Assembly (NCBI GenBank): GCA_030041005.1
Contig: JASHOR010000114.1
Coordinates: 1 to 62,678 of the forward strand
Source: Xanthobacteraceae bacterium
Lineage (GTDB): Bacteria > Pseudomonadota > Alphaproteobacteria > Rhizobiales > Xanthobacteraceae
DNA length: 62,678 nucleotides
Direction: 5' to 3'
Shown in pieces: positions 26,877 through 35,607 of this stretch; the stretch's first letter is position 1; the number at the start of each line of letters is the position of its first letter. The notes under the pieces were generated by a model. That model made no database searches. It had not been told where the DNA came from and was given only the letters and a program-made list of their open reading frames with translations. Position numbers and translations under genes: made by a program.

Positions 26877-27815
26877 TCAGCCGTTCTGTTCGATGTGATT
26901 GCGCAACTCGACGATCGAACCAAAACGCACCGTTCCACCGGGGAGCTGTGCTTCGATCGATCCGTCCGAGTAGAGCGTGTACGCCATGCCCTCCACCACG
27001 CCAGACTTAAGGATAGACACCGCTGCGGCGGATTGTTGCGCATCTGCTACCTGAGCCGTCGCCGGGGCTTCAGCGGTTGCCGCAGGTTCTGATGACGCGA
27101 CCGGCGGGGCCGAGGTCTGCCGCAGCGTTTGTGCGGCTCCTGCCGCCGGCGCCTCGGCGGCTGGGCGCGGCGCTTTCGGCCAAAGCGAATCGAAGACCAA
27201 ACTGTGGGCCGGCGGTTGTGGACGCCGCGGACGGCCGCTCTCCACGACACGCGGCGCGGTTTTGATGAGCCCGGCGCCATTGGCGCCGTTCGCCGCGCCC
27301 TGATCCACGATGCCGTTCCTCTCGCTGGCTCGGACCGGCGCCTTCGGCAACAAGGAGACGTTGGCCGCTTCAACCGCCGCGGCGTTTTCCGGCCGCTCCA
27401 CGGCGAGCGGCCGCGAAGCTTCAACCGGCGCCGCTTCGGCAACGGCGACCGTGCCAGGCGGCGATGCGGCCGGCGATTCCCAACTGGCCGGCACTTTCGG
27501 CGCAGTAGCGGGCAACGCAGTCCGCGCCGGCTCACCGGCCGGCGTAGCTGCCGCCGGTCGCAGGATCGGACGTGATGCAAGCGCCCGCTCGACCCGCAAC
27601 AGAGCGCGAACGACGAACGCAAGCCCGATCAGAACGCAACCACCAATGATTGCAATTATAGCGGGCGTGATATTGCTTGTGTCGAAGGTGTGCTGCTGGA
27701 TGGACACACCCGCCGCGAGAAGCACCACTCCCGCAGCGGTGATGACACCACCTAACGCCAGCAGAAACGCATACATCAGCCGTCCCCAGCCACCGGATAA
27801 CCGCTCGGCGGCCAT
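26877..27815 (-). CDS. Hypothetical membrane protein with long Ala/Pro linker
   Basis: A 312-residue protein. Two TM helices lie at the N-terminus (about residues 15-36 and 50-70). A roughly 190-residue Ala/Pro/Glu-rich disordered linker follows, and then a small C-terminal domain (VEGMAYTLYSDGSIEAQLP, TVRFGSIVELRNHIEQNG). The last part looks structured and conserved, perhaps a cytoplasmic binding module. I cannot name the family. An in-frame ATG at 27776 would remove the first 13 residues. Confidence 0.75.
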   Translation of the reverse strand: MAAERLSGGWGRLMYAFLLALGGVITAAGVVLLAAGVSIQQHTFDTSNITPAIIAIIGGCVLIGLAFVVRALLRVERALASRPILRPAAATPAGEPARTALPATAPKVPASWESPAASPPGTVAVAEAAPVEASRPLAVERPENAAAVEAANVSLLPKAPVRASERNGIVDQGAANGANGAGLIKTAPRVVESGRPRRPQPPAHSLVFDSLWPKAPRPAAEAPAAGAAQTLRQTSAPPVASSEPAATAEAPATAQVADAQQSAAAVSILKSGVVEGMAYTLYSDGSIEAQLPGGTVRFGSIVELRNHIEQNG

Positions 27816-28020
27816 CTTTTCGTACTATTTTGGCCGCCCCGTGGGCACGGTGCAAGCGATAATTGCGGCTCTCTCGATAATGACTTGTAAAAGCTGCGTT
27901 ATTCGTCTCCGGCGGGCGCGAAGCGGCAGCCGGCAGGGTGGGCACTAATTGACGCTGACAGGTTGATCCGACCAGGCCTGCGCGACGGACGTTGCCGAAC
28001 ACCTAGCGATCGGCCTATCT

Positions 28021-28094
28021 AGTGAAGCGGATTTGACATTCGCTACCCCCAAGCCGCTAGGTCTTGAAGCGAGTGTCAAATCCAGAGCTCCACT
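28021..28094. repeat. Type D hairpin repeat
   Basis: A 74-bp palindrome with arms GGATTTGACATTCGC and GAGTGTCAAATCC, outer arms AGTGAAGC and GCTCCACT. Related copies lie at 40288-40365 and 44148-44222. It is followed by a conserved spacer beginning GCACTT and then a type C repeat. 'Type D' is my label. Confidence 0.85.
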
Positions 28095-28112
28095 CGCACT
28101 TGGTAGTCGCTG

Positions 28113-28182
28113 GTGGTCCTTTGATTCCAACATGCGCACGAGGGCGTGCCGAGACGGGATGCGAATGTTGGAATCGGACCAT
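28113..28182. repeat. Type C hairpin repeat
   Basis: A 70-bp palindrome with arms TGGTCCTTTGATTCCAACAT and GATGCGAATGTTGGAATCGG plus the closing ACC. Related copies lie at 40379-40463 and 44401-44470. It is 74 nt upstream of the superoxide dismutase start and could form a hairpin in the leader if the promoter lies upstream of it. The rest of the 441-nt gap (27816-28256) shows nothing else. Confidence 0.85.
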
Positions 28183-28256
28183 TAGTAGGAACTATTCCGT
28201 CATTCCACCCGTTTCACCGACAACCCCGCTTCCGCTTCAGATTGAGGAGTAGACCA

Positions 28257-28859
28257 ATGGCATTCACGCTGCCCGAACTTCCCTATCCGTATGACGCATT
28301 GAGCCCGCACATGTCGCGCGAGACGCTCGAATTTCATCACGACAAGCACCATCAGGCCTACGTGACGACCGGAAATAACCTCGCCAAGGGGACGGAGTGG
28401 GAAAACAAGCCGGTCGAAGAGGTCCTCAAGGGCACGTTCGGCAAGATTCCGGGCCTCTTCAACAATGCCGCGCAGCATTACAACCACATTCATTTCTGGA
28501 AATGGATGAAGAAGGGCGGCGGTGGCGAGAAACTTCCCGGCAAGCTGGAAAAGCAGCTCACCGCCGACGTGGGGCCGCTCGCAAAGGTCAAGGAAGAATT
28601 CGCGCAAGCGGGAGCGACCCAATTCGGCTCAGGTTGGTGCTGGCTTGCCGTCAAGGACGGCAAGATCGTCGTCATGAAGACGCCGAACGGGGAAAACCCG
28701 CTGGTGCACGGCGCCAAGCCAATCCTCGGTTGCGACGTATGGGAGCATTCCTATTACATCGACTACCGTAATCGGCGGCCCGATTATCTCAAGGCGTTCC
28801 TCGACCACCTGGTGAATTGGGACTACGTGGCGGAGATGTACGAAGCGGCGATGAAATAG
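28257..28859 (+). CDS. sodB: Fe/Mn superoxide dismutase
   Basis: Converts superoxide to hydrogen peroxide and oxygen. The 200-residue product shows the metal ligands His27 (EFHHDKHHQAY), His77 (YNHIHFWKW), Asp160 and His164 (CDVWEHSYYIDY). The start at 28257 has GAGGAG 8 nt upstream. It has no signal peptide, so it is cytoplasmic. The metal (Fe, Mn or either) cannot be decided from sequence alone; the gene symbol is by similarity. A terminator follows. Confidence 0.95.
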   Translation: MAFTLPELPYPYDALSPHMSRETLEFHHDKHHQAYVTTGNNLAKGTEWENKPVEEVLKGTFGKIPGLFNNAAQHYNHIHFWKWMKKGGGGEKLPGKLEKQLTADVGPLAKVKEEFAQAGATQFGSGWCWLAVKDGKIVVMKTPNGENPLVHGAKPILGCDVWEHSYYIDYRNRRPDYLKAFLDHLVNWDYVAEMYEAAMK

Positions 28860-28883
28860 CGGATCGCGGTTACACGGCGAACG

Positions 28884-28910
28884 AGCGGGGCCACGGGGCC
28901 CCGCTTTTTC
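28884..28910 (+). terminator. Rho-independent terminator after sodB
   Basis: An 8-bp GC-only stem (GCGGGGCC and GGCCCCGC) with a 4-nt loop (ACGG), followed directly by TTTTT, 25 nt after the sodB stop. This is a classic intrinsic terminator. Confidence 0.88.
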
Positions 28911-28958
28911 CTTGCGCACCGCCGTTCGTGCGCCACGCCCGGCAATTTCGCGGCAGAT

Positions 28959-29831
28959 TCATGCCGCATTCGAATGGGCGTATTCCCAATAAAGCTCGCG
29001 CGCCTTGCGATAGAACGGTCCCGGCTGCAAGGACCGCTCGTCGATACGGCTGATCGGAGTGACCTTGCTGTAATTGCCGGTGCAGAATATCTCGTCCGCC
29101 GACTGGAAGTCGCGATAGCGCAGCGTCGTCTCGACCACCGTCGCGCCGGCTTCGCGCAAGAGGCCAATGACGCGTCTGCGCGTTATGCCCGCAAGAAAAG
29201 TGCCGTTCGCCGTGGGGGTGAAGACGGTACCATCCTTGGAAATGAAGACATTGGCCGTGGCCAGCTCGGCGATGTTGCCGAGCGAGTCGCATACCAGGCA
29301 ATTATCGAAACCGCGCGCCCGCGCCTCGATCATCGCCCGCGCGCTTTGCGGATACAGGCAGCCGGCCTTGGCCTCGACGGGAGCGCTGTCGGGCGTCGGA
29401 CGGCGGAACGGCGATAACGTAATCGCCGTGCCGGTCGGCTTCGGCAGTGGCGCGACGTACATGGTCAGGCACCAACGGGTCGTCTCCGGATCGGGCCGCA
29501 CTGCGCCGCCGGAGGCATCCTCCGCCCAATACATCGGCCGGATGTAAAGCTCGGCATTGCCCTCGAAACGTCTGAGGCCCTCGCGGACCAGCGCCACCCA
29601 GGTTTCCACCGTGACGAGCGGCTTGAGGCACATCGCCTTGGCGGACTCGTTCACGCGTGCGCAGTGCAAAGCGAGATCGGGTGTAACCCCTTCAAAGGCG
29701 CGAGCGCCGTCGAAAACGGAGGTGCAGAGCCACGCCGCGTGGGTACGCGGACCCATGATCGGCACGTTGCCGTCGTGCCAGCCGTCGTCAAGAAACGTCA
29801 CCGTCTTCGACCAGACAACGGGCTTGCTCAT
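28959..29831 (-). CDS. Branched-chain amino acid aminotransferase-like protein (PLP class IV)
   Basis: A 290-residue fold-type IV PLP enzyme that probably transfers amino groups between branched-chain amino acids and 2-oxoglutarate. The PLP Lys is Lys155 (VEAKAGCLYPQSARA). The C-terminal half has the conserved GNIAELATANVFI and GITRRRVIGLLREAG. The start at 29831 is supported by GGAAGGA upstream. Related class IV enzymes include D-amino acid and aminodeoxychorismate enzymes, so the substrate is not certain. Divergent from the haloacid dehalogenase gene. Confidence 0.9.
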   Translation of the reverse strand: MSKPVVWSKTVTFLDDGWHDGNVPIMGPRTHAAWLCTSVFDGARAFEGVTPDLALHCARVNESAKAMCLKPLVTVETWVALVREGLRRFEGNAELYIRPMYWAEDASGGAVRPDPETTRWCLTMYVAPLPKPTGTAITLSPFRRPTPDSAPVEAKAGCLYPQSARAMIEARARGFDNCLVCDSLGNIAELATANVFISKDGTVFTPTANGTFLAGITRRRVIGLLREAGATVVETTLRYRDFQSADEIFCTGNYSKVTPISRIDERSLQPGPFYRKARELYWEYAHSNAA

Positions 29832-29910
29832 CGAACATCCTTCCCATGGACTCGGTTCTCTTCTTCGCACACCCTTTGTCACCAAACCTGCCGCACAGGA
29901 GACCGGAAAA

Positions 29911-30585
29911 ATGATTAACGTTAAGGCCCAGGCTTACGTGTTCGATGCCTATGGCACCTTGTTCGACGTGCATGCCGCGATCGCCCGTTATCGCGCCGAA
30001 GCGGGTGCCGAGGCCGAGCGGTTCTCCGAGATCTGGCGAGCGAAGCAGCTCGAATACACCTGGACGATGACGCTTGCCGGAGACTACGCCGATTTCTGGA
30101 CCCTGACCGAGCGCGCGCTGGATTACACGTTCGCCCGCGTAACGAGCGTCGATCGCAAGCTGCGGCAGAAATTGCTCGAGGCTTATCTGCGGCTCGACGC
30201 CTTCGCCGATGCGCGTGCCGCGCTCACCGCGCTGAAATCGCAGGGAGCGCGGCTTGCCATTCTCTCCAATGGGTCGCCGCCTATGCTCGATGCCGCGGTC
30301 GCGGCCTCGGGCCTCGGCCCGCTGCTTGATGCCGTGTTCTCGGTCGACGCGGCGCGCACCTACAAACCACGTTCGGACGTGTATGCGCTCGTCACCGACG
30401 GTTTCGGCATTGACGCGCGCGAGGTGGTTTTCGTCTCTTCGAACCGCTGGGACATCATGGGGGCGGCAGCGGCGGGTTTCCGCCCGGTCTGGATCAATCG
30501 CGCACGGCTGCCCGACGAATATTCCGAGCACCCGCCGGCTGCCGTGCTGGCCGACCTGGCGTCGCTGCCTTCGCTCGCCCTCTGA
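29911..30585 (+). CDS. Haloacid dehalogenase, type II (HAD superfamily)
   Basis: A 224-residue HAD hydrolase of the L-2-haloacid dehalogenase type. The nucleophile is Asp12 (YVFDAYGTLFD); the downstream motifs are LAILSNGSPPML, TYKPRSDVYALV and FVSSNRWDIMGAAAAGF, the last with the Ser-Asn-Arg/Asp arrangement of true dehalogenases. Hydrolytic removal of halogen from 2-haloacids is the family activity. A natural role in phosphoglycolate-like metabolism is possible. ATG at 29911 follows a purine-rich stretch. Confidence 0.92.
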   Translation: MINVKAQAYVFDAYGTLFDVHAAIARYRAEAGAEAERFSEIWRAKQLEYTWTMTLAGDYADFWTLTERALDYTFARVTSVDRKLRQKLLEAYLRLDAFADARAALTALKSQGARLAILSNGSPPMLDAAVAASGLGPLLDAVFSVDAARTYKPRSDVYALVTDGFGIDAREVVFVSSNRWDIMGAAAAGFRPVWINRARLPDEYSEHPPAAVLADLASLPSLAL

Positions 30586-30659
30586 GCCGCGCCTGCACTG
30601 ATCGTCGCGCCGGCGTCGGGATCGACGGCGGCAAGACGCGAGTTCGATTTCGCGATCGG

Positions 30660-30902
30660 CTACGCAGCGCCGAGGCCCATATCCGCTTCGGGATGCTTGA
30701 GCGCGCTCACGATCTGCTGCTTGGTCAGCCGCGTGCCGTCATCGCCTTCGATCAATAAAACCACCCGGCCGCCCTCATTGACGTGGCGCGCCCAGCTCAT
30801 GGCCTCTTCGAGAAGATTGAACTCCTTGAAGAGATGGCGATCCTTCTCCAAAGGAGAGATGGATTCCGAGCCGCGCGGGCCCGAATAAACGCGATAGGTC
30901 AT
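30660..30902 (-). CDS. Small conserved hypothetical protein, 80 aa
   Basis: A small soluble protein (TYRVYSGPRGSESISPLEKD, then EEAMSWARHVNEGGRVVLLI). The start has GGAGAGAG 3-4 nt upstream. The pattern of charged helix, strand and helix suggests one compact alpha/beta domain. Similar small proteins occur in Bradyrhizobiaceae; no function is known to me. Confidence 0.7.
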   Translation of the reverse strand: MTYRVYSGPRGSESISPLEKDRHLFKEFNLLEEAMSWARHVNEGGRVVLLIEGDDGTRLTKQQIVSALKHPEADMGLGAA

Positions 30903-31036
30903 GGGCTCTCTCCGTCAATTGCGAGCGGTGTTGCATATAACGCCGCTGACGCCGCTTTGTGCCGCATCGAAACGGCACGGTGACGCGAAATTTCCCCTCG
31001 CAGGGAACGGCTCGTCTTCGCCGTCGCATCCGATCG

Positions 31037-31603
31037 TCAGTTCAGTGGCGCGAGCTTGCCGCCGCAGGCCTTGTACTTGCCGGCGTGGCATGCCCGATAG
31101 AGCGCCGGACACGCCCGCGCCGCGGCCAATGCGGCATCGATGGTCTTTGCCCGATCGCCGGCCACGCGCGAGGGCGCATCGTAAGTGAGGATGGCCGCAT
31201 CGCGATCGAGCCCGCGGTCGGTGCGCAGGAATTCCTCTGCAGCATCGAAATAAAGCGTGGCCGTATTGATCGCTTCATTGAGTTTCTTGGTGAACTCCGC
31301 ATTGGCGCGAGGATCGGGCTTGACCACGCGAGCACGAACCGCGGCGTCGGTGTAGAGCACGTTGAGCTTGAAATAGATGCCGCCGCAGTCGGCGAGCGCC
31401 AACCAGTACGGCTGCCCCTTGAAGGGACCCGGCGCGGCCACGATGGTGTCGCGGCTGTCGAAAGAAATCGCCGGCGCGCGTTCGGTCTCGCGCGGCGCGC
31501 GGCGGCGGTAATGGCGCTGCGCATCCGCGCCGGTGGCAACCAGAAGCGCCAGCGCGGCGACAACGCTTATGGCCAGCGCTGACTTAGCGAACACCCCGGA
31601 CAT
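31037..31603 (-). CDS. Hypothetical exported protein
   Basis: A 188-residue protein with an N-terminal signal (SALAISVVAALALLVATGADA). The mature part is helical with four Cys residues, one in ADCGGIYFKLNVLY and three at the C-terminal end (ARACPALYRACHAGKYKAC). The Cys pattern suggests disulfides in the periplasm. Transcribed alone. No family recognised. Confidence 0.75.
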   Translation of the reverse strand: MSGVFAKSALAISVVAALALLVATGADAQRHYRRRAPRETERAPAISFDSRDTIVAAPGPFKGQPYWLALADCGGIYFKLNVLYTDAAVRARVVKPDPRANAEFTKKLNEAINTATLYFDAAEEFLRTDRGLDRDAAILTYDAPSRVAGDRAKTIDAALAAARACPALYRACHAGKYKACGGKLAPLN

Positions 31604-31639
31604 TCATGCAAGTATAAGGAGGACGCAGCGAGCGTCGAT

Positions 31640-32341
31640 TCAAAATCGCTCGACCCAGGGCCGCACCTCGATCTCCCAGGCCCAGGCGCTGCGCTCCTGC
31701 CGCAACAGGCCAAGATAGGCCTGCGCAATGGCGTCGGGATCAAGCGTGCTGTCGGGCCGATCCGGCGGGTCGGCGCGGCGTGCGCTGCGGATGCCGCCAT
31801 CAATGACAACATGACCGACGTGGATGCCTTGCGGCGACAATTCGCGCGCCAGACTTTGCGCCAGCCCGCGCAGCGCGAACTTTCCCATCGCGAAGGGCGC
31901 CGACTGCGGGTAGCCCTTGACGCTGGCGGATGCGCCGGTGAACAGGATCGCGCCGTGGCCGCGCGGCAGCATTCGTTTGGCGGCCTCCTGCGCCACCAGG
32001 AAGCCGCCATACGCACTGACCGTGATCGATCTGGCGACCTCGTCCGGATCGAGTTCGACGAACGGACCGCGCGTGCGATAGCTGGCGTTGTAGACGACGA
32101 CATCGGGCGCGCCAAAGGCGCTTTCGACCTCGGCAAACAGCTTGGCGACCTGGGCGCGATCGGTCGCGTCGCAGGCGAAGGCCCGGCCGCCGACCTCCTT
32201 GGCGAGTGCCGCGAGTTCGCCGCCGCGCCGCGCCGCGAGCGCGACCTTCATCCCGGCCTTGGTGAATAGCCGGGCGAGCGATGCGGAAAGTCCGGCTCCG
32301 ACCCCGACGATAAGTGCTGTTCGATAGGCGATCTCAGTCAT
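31640..32341 (-). CDS. Short-chain dehydrogenase/reductase-like protein lacking the catalytic Tyr
   Basis: A 233-residue Rossmann protein. The cofactor loop is GVGAGLSASLA instead of TGxxxGIG, followed by VVVYNASYRTRG (NNAG position). In the active site the usual YxxxK reads Phe150-Ala-Met-Gly-Lys154, so the catalytic Tyr is replaced by Phe while the Lys is kept. It may bind NAD(P) without ordinary dehydrogenase chemistry. The start at 32341 is fixed by GGAGG 5 nt upstream; a start 12 nt earlier (32353) is less likely. Confidence 0.85.
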   Translation of the reverse strand: MTEIAYRTALIVGVGAGLSASLARLFTKAGMKVALAARRGGELAALAKEVGGRAFACDATDRAQVAKLFAEVESAFGAPDVVVYNASYRTRGPFVELDPDEVARSITVSAYGGFLVAQEAAKRMLPRGHGAILFTGASASVKGYPQSAPFAMGKFALRGLAQSLARELSPQGIHVGHVVIDGGIRSARRADPPDRPDSTLDPDAIAQAYLGLLRQERSAWAWEIEVRPWVERF

Positions 32342-32480
32342 GCGGACCTCCAAGTGGCCGTGACAGCAGGCAAGGTGCTATGAGCCGGCGGATGCCCGCC
32401 GCCGTCAAGCGCCCCGCCGGCGGTCTTGATCGTTCGCAGCCGCATTGCCACCTGCGGACCCGAGACGGCAAAATGGATCA

Positions 32481-32681
32481 ATGCAACGTTTCCTGATCGG
32501 GCTCGGGCTCTTGCTCCTGGTGGCTGGGATCACGTGGCCGCTGTGGTCACGGATCGGATTGGGCCACCTGCCGGGCGACATCGTCTATCGTCGCGGGGGC
32601 GCGACGTTCTATTTCCCGCTGGTCACCTGCATCATCATCAGCGTGGTGCTGAGCGCACTGTTGTGGCTGTTCAATCGCTGA
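32481..32681 (+). CDS. DUF2905 small membrane protein
   Basis: A 66-residue protein with two TM helices (FLIGLGLLLLVAGITWPLW and LVTCIIISVVLSALLWLF) separated by the conserved LGHLPGDIVYRRGGATFYFP, which identifies DUF2905. The family function is unknown. The start at 32481 gives the standard family length. Confidence 0.9.
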   Translation: MQRFLIGLGLLLLVAGITWPLWSRIGLGHLPGDIVYRRGGATFYFPLVTCIIISVVLSALLWLFNR

Positions 32682-32703
32682 GCCCTCGTGGCGGCGCTTC
32701 GGC

Positions 32704-33129
32704 TCAATCCACGACCGCGACCGCGTTGATCTCAATGAGGCAGCGCGGATCGGTGGCAAGCCGCACCACCTGCACGGTGGTCGTCGCCGGCTTGGCGTCG
32801 CGAAAATATTCCGCCCAGACGCGGTTCAGCGCATCCTGATCGGTGAGATCGGTGACGAACCGGTCGGCCGTGACCACGTCGGCAAAGGTGGCGCCGACCG
32901 CGTGCAGTCCGCGCTTGAGATTCTCCAAAGCCGCTCGCGCCTGCCCGGCCATGTCGCGCGGCATGGCGTCAAACTCCTCAGGCCGATGCGGATGGTGATG
33001 ATAGACCGGCGCGGCAGTGACGCCGGCGAGATAGACCGTCGTCCCGCCCTTGACCTTGATCGCCGGCGCATAGGGCATCCACAGGTCCGGCGCATCCGGC
33101 CAATGGACGTGTTCGATGGATTTGGGCAT
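32704..33129 (-). CDS. RidA family protein (YjgF/UK114)
   Basis: A 141-residue RidA-fold protein. Members hydrolyse reactive enamines/imines formed by PLP enzymes or act in related catabolic steps. Visible family features are TVYLAGVTA, MAGQARAALENLKRGLHAVG and the C-terminal CLIEINAVAVV. The Arg that binds the substrate carboxylate in true RidA is probably the one in DPRCLIEINAV. It carries an unusual His-rich insert (YHHHPHRPEEF). Divergent from the brnTA locus. Confidence 0.85.
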   Translation of the reverse strand: MPKSIEHVHWPDAPDLWMPYAPAIKVKGGTTVYLAGVTAAPVYHHHPHRPEEFDAMPRDMAGQARAALENLKRGLHAVGATFADVVTADRFVTDLTDQDALNRVWAEYFRDAKPATTTVQVVRLATDPRCLIEINAVAVVD

Positions 33130-33187
33130 GGGCTTTGGCTTCCTTCTGGCAGCCTTTTGCGATTTGTCGTATATACATTAACTGAAG

Positions 33188-33467
33188 ATGGCAATCGCCT
33201 ATGATCCCGCCAAGCGCGAATGGACGTTACGCGAGCGCGGGCTCGATTTCGAGCATGCGAGGCAGGTGTTCGCCGGACGAACGTTCGACCGCGAAGACGT
33301 GCGGCGCGACTGCGGAGAGGGTGCGCATCGTGACGATCGGCTTCTTGCAAGGCCGAATGATCGTCGTTGTGTGGACGCAACGCGGAAACGATCGACACAT
33401 CATCTCGATGAGGAAGGCAAATGACCGGGAAAAGGCGCGCTACGCCGGCGAGTTCAGGACCTACTAA
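33188..33467 (+). pseudogene. brnT: BrnT-family toxin, frameshifted
   Basis: BrnT is a small RNase toxin. The N-terminal half is read in one frame (AIAYDPAKREWTLRERGLDF, ending near DVRRDCGE), the C-terminal half in another (VRIVTIGFLQGRMIVVVWTQ, then RHIISMRKANDREKARY). Joining them gives a full-length BrnT. The switch lies at the GGG run 33319-33321, where one extra G breaks the frame. Either the toxin is inactive or there is a sequencing error. The antitoxin gene starts inside its 3' end. Confidence 0.8.
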
Positions 33468-33753
33468 ACGTCAATTGCAGAAGATCGACGAGTATGTCCT
33501 TAGCCCCGGGGACTATGCCGAGATTCCGGAATTGACCGATGAATGGTTCCGAAGCGCGACCATGCACGTCGGCGGCGTTCCCGTTCCGCGCGGCCGGCCG
33601 AAATCGAAAAATCCGAAACGGCCCGTCAGCCTGCGGCTCGATCCGGACGTGATCGCGCATTTCCGCCGCGGCGGTCGCGGCTGGCAGAGCCGCATCAATG
33701 CGGTCTTACGCAAGGCGGCGAAGTTGCCGGAGAAGCAACGAAAGAAGGCATGA
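33421..33753 (+). CDS. brnA: BrnA-family antitoxin
   Basis: A 110-residue antitoxin. The C-terminal part PVSLRLDPDVIAHFRRGGRG and WQSRINAVLRKA is the ribbon-helix-helix DNA-binding region of BrnA (DUF4415). BrnA binds BrnT and represses the operon. The gene overlaps the reading frame of the upstream toxin by 47 nt, the normal brnTA layout. Unlike the toxin it is intact. Confidence 0.88.
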   Translation: MTGKRRATPASSGPTKRQLQKIDEYVLSPGDYAEIPELTDEWFRSATMHVGGVPVPRGRPKSKNPKRPVSLRLDPDVIAHFRRGGRGWQSRINAVLRKAAKLPEKQRKKA

Positions 33754-33780
33754 CCCCACGGCAGATATCGATCGAGCCGG

Positions 33781-35391
33781 TTACATCCGAAATACGCCGA
33801 ACTTCGTCTCCGGGATCGGTGCGTTGAGTGCCGCGGAAAAGCACAAAGCCAGCACGCGGCGGGTTTCGGCCGGCGTGATGATGCCGTCGTCCCACAGCCG
33901 GGCGGTGGCGTAGTAAGGATTGCCTTCGGCTTCGTATTGCTCGCGGATCGGCTGCTTGAATTCCTCCTCTTCGACCTCGGACCACTTTTTGCCCGCGGCC
34001 TCGATATTGTCGCGGCGCACGGTGGCGAGCACGCTTGCCGCCTGTTCGCCGCCCATCACCGAGATGCGCGCGTTCGGCCAGGCGAACAGAAAGCGCGGGC
34101 CGTAGGCGCGACCGCACATGCCGTAATTGCCGGCGCCGTATGAGCCGCCGACGATCACCGTGATTTTCGGCACCTGCGCGCAGGCGACGGCGGCAACCAT
34201 CTTGGCGCCATCCTTGGCAATGCCGCCCGCTTCGTACTCGCGCCCGACCATGAAGCCGACGATGTTCTGCAGGAACAACAGCGGCACGCGGCGCGCGCAG
34301 CACAACTCGATGAAATGCGCGGCCTTGAGCGCGCTCTCGGAGAACAGGATGCCGTTATTGCCGAGAATGCCGACCGGGATGCCGTGGATATGGGCGAAGC
34401 CGGTCACCAGGGTGGCCCCGTAGAGCGCCTTGAACTCGTCGAACTCGGAAGCATCGACCAGCCGCGCGATCACTTCGCGCATATCGTATTGCTTTTTCAG
34501 GTCGGCCGGCACGATGCCGTCGAGTTCGCCGATGTCGTATTTCGGCTCCACGGGCTTGGCGAGCGTGATGGGCGGCACGATGGTGCCGGTGTTGAGGTTG
34601 GCGACGATGCGCCGGCACAGCGCCAGCGCATGGCGGTCGTTCTCGGCCAGGTAGTCGGCCACGCCCGACTTTCTGGTGTGCACCTCGGCGCCGCCCAGCT
34701 CCTCGGCGGAAACCACCTCTCCGGTCGCCGCTTTCACCAGTGGCGGGCCGCCGAGGAAGATGGTGCCCTGATTCCTGACGATGATGGTCTCGTCCGACAT
34801 CGCCGGCACGTAGGCGCCGCCCGCCGTGCACGAGCCCATTACCACGGCGATCTGCGCTATGGCGGCGGCGGACATGGTGGCCTGATTGAAAAAAATGCGG
34901 CCGAAATGGTCCCGGTCGGGAAACACCTCGGTCTGGTGCGGCAGGTTGGCGCCGCCGGAATCGACCAGATAAACGCACGGCAGCCGATTCTCGCGCGCGA
35001 TTTCCTGTGCGCGCAGATGCTTCTTCACCGTCATTGGATAGTAGGTGCCGCCCTTGATGGTGGAATCGTTGCACACGATCACGCACTCTCGCCCGGCGAC
35101 GCGGCCGATGCCGGTGATGAGGCCCGCGGCGTGTATGGCGTCGTCGTACATGCCGTAGGCGGCAAGCGGCGAAAGCTCGAGGAACGGCGTGCCGGAATCG
35201 ATCAGCGTCATCACGCGGTCGCGCGGCAACAGCTTGCCGCGGGCCAAGTGACGCTCGCGCGCGCTCGGCGGGCCGCCCTGCGCGGCATCGGCCCGCCTGC
35301 GCTCCAGTTCCGCCACCAGCGCCTGCATGGCAGCCCGGTTGGCGCGGAACTCGCTGGAAGTGTCGGCGATGCTCGAAGTGATGACAGCCAC
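33781..35391 (-). CDS. Acyl-CoA carboxylase carboxyltransferase subunit, methylcrotonyl-CoA type
   Basis: A 536-residue carboxyltransferase beta-type subunit that moves CO2 from carboxybiotin to an acyl-CoA. It has two crotonase-like domains, with the typical [39 protein letters not shown] and [20 protein letters not shown], which best match the methylcrotonyl-CoA carboxylase (leucine breakdown) subgroup. Start: GTG at 35391 with GAGGA 5 nt upstream. The biotin carboxylase subunit and isovaleryl-CoA dehydrogenase genes are not adjacent. The substrate call is by similarity. Confidence 0.9.
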   Translation of the reverse strand: MAVITSSIADTSSEFRANRAAMQALVAELERRRADAAQGGPPSARERHLARGKLLPRDRVMTLIDSGTPFLELSPLAAYGMYDDAIHAAGLITGIGRVAGRECVIVCNDSTIKGGTYYPMTVKKHLRAQEIARENRLPCVYLVDSGGANLPHQTEVFPDRDHFGRIFFNQATMSAAAIAQIAVVMGSCTAGGAYVPAMSDETIIVRNQGTIFLGGPPLVKAATGEVVSAEELGGAEVHTRKSGVADYLAENDRHALALCRRIVANLNTGTIVPPITLAKPVEPKYDIGELDGIVPADLKKQYDMREVIARLVDASEFDEFKALYGATLVTGFAHIHGIPVGILGNNGILFSESALKAAHFIELCCARRVPLLFLQNIVGFMVGREYEAGGIAKDGAKMVAAVACAQVPKITVIVGGSYGAGNYGMCGRAYGPRFLFAWPNARISVMGGEQAASVLATVRRDNIEAAGKKWSEVEEEEFKQPIREQYEAEGNPYYATARLWDDGIITPAETRRVLALCFSAALNAPIPETKFGVFRM

Positions 35392-35607
35392 GATCTTCCT
35401 CGCCTGGAAAGAAGGAACAAACAGTCGGAAACGGCGTGCTGCGCCTGAACTATGCAGCGCAGCGCGAAGTCCGTTGCCGACGAATATCACATGGAACCGA
35501 AACTTTCCCTACCTCCTCGCGTTCGCCAGAGAGCACCAAAAGCGCGAATGCCGCCGGTAGAAGGGCCGCGCGCAGCGGGGAGCACGCATCACAGAGGAGA
35601 CATTTGA

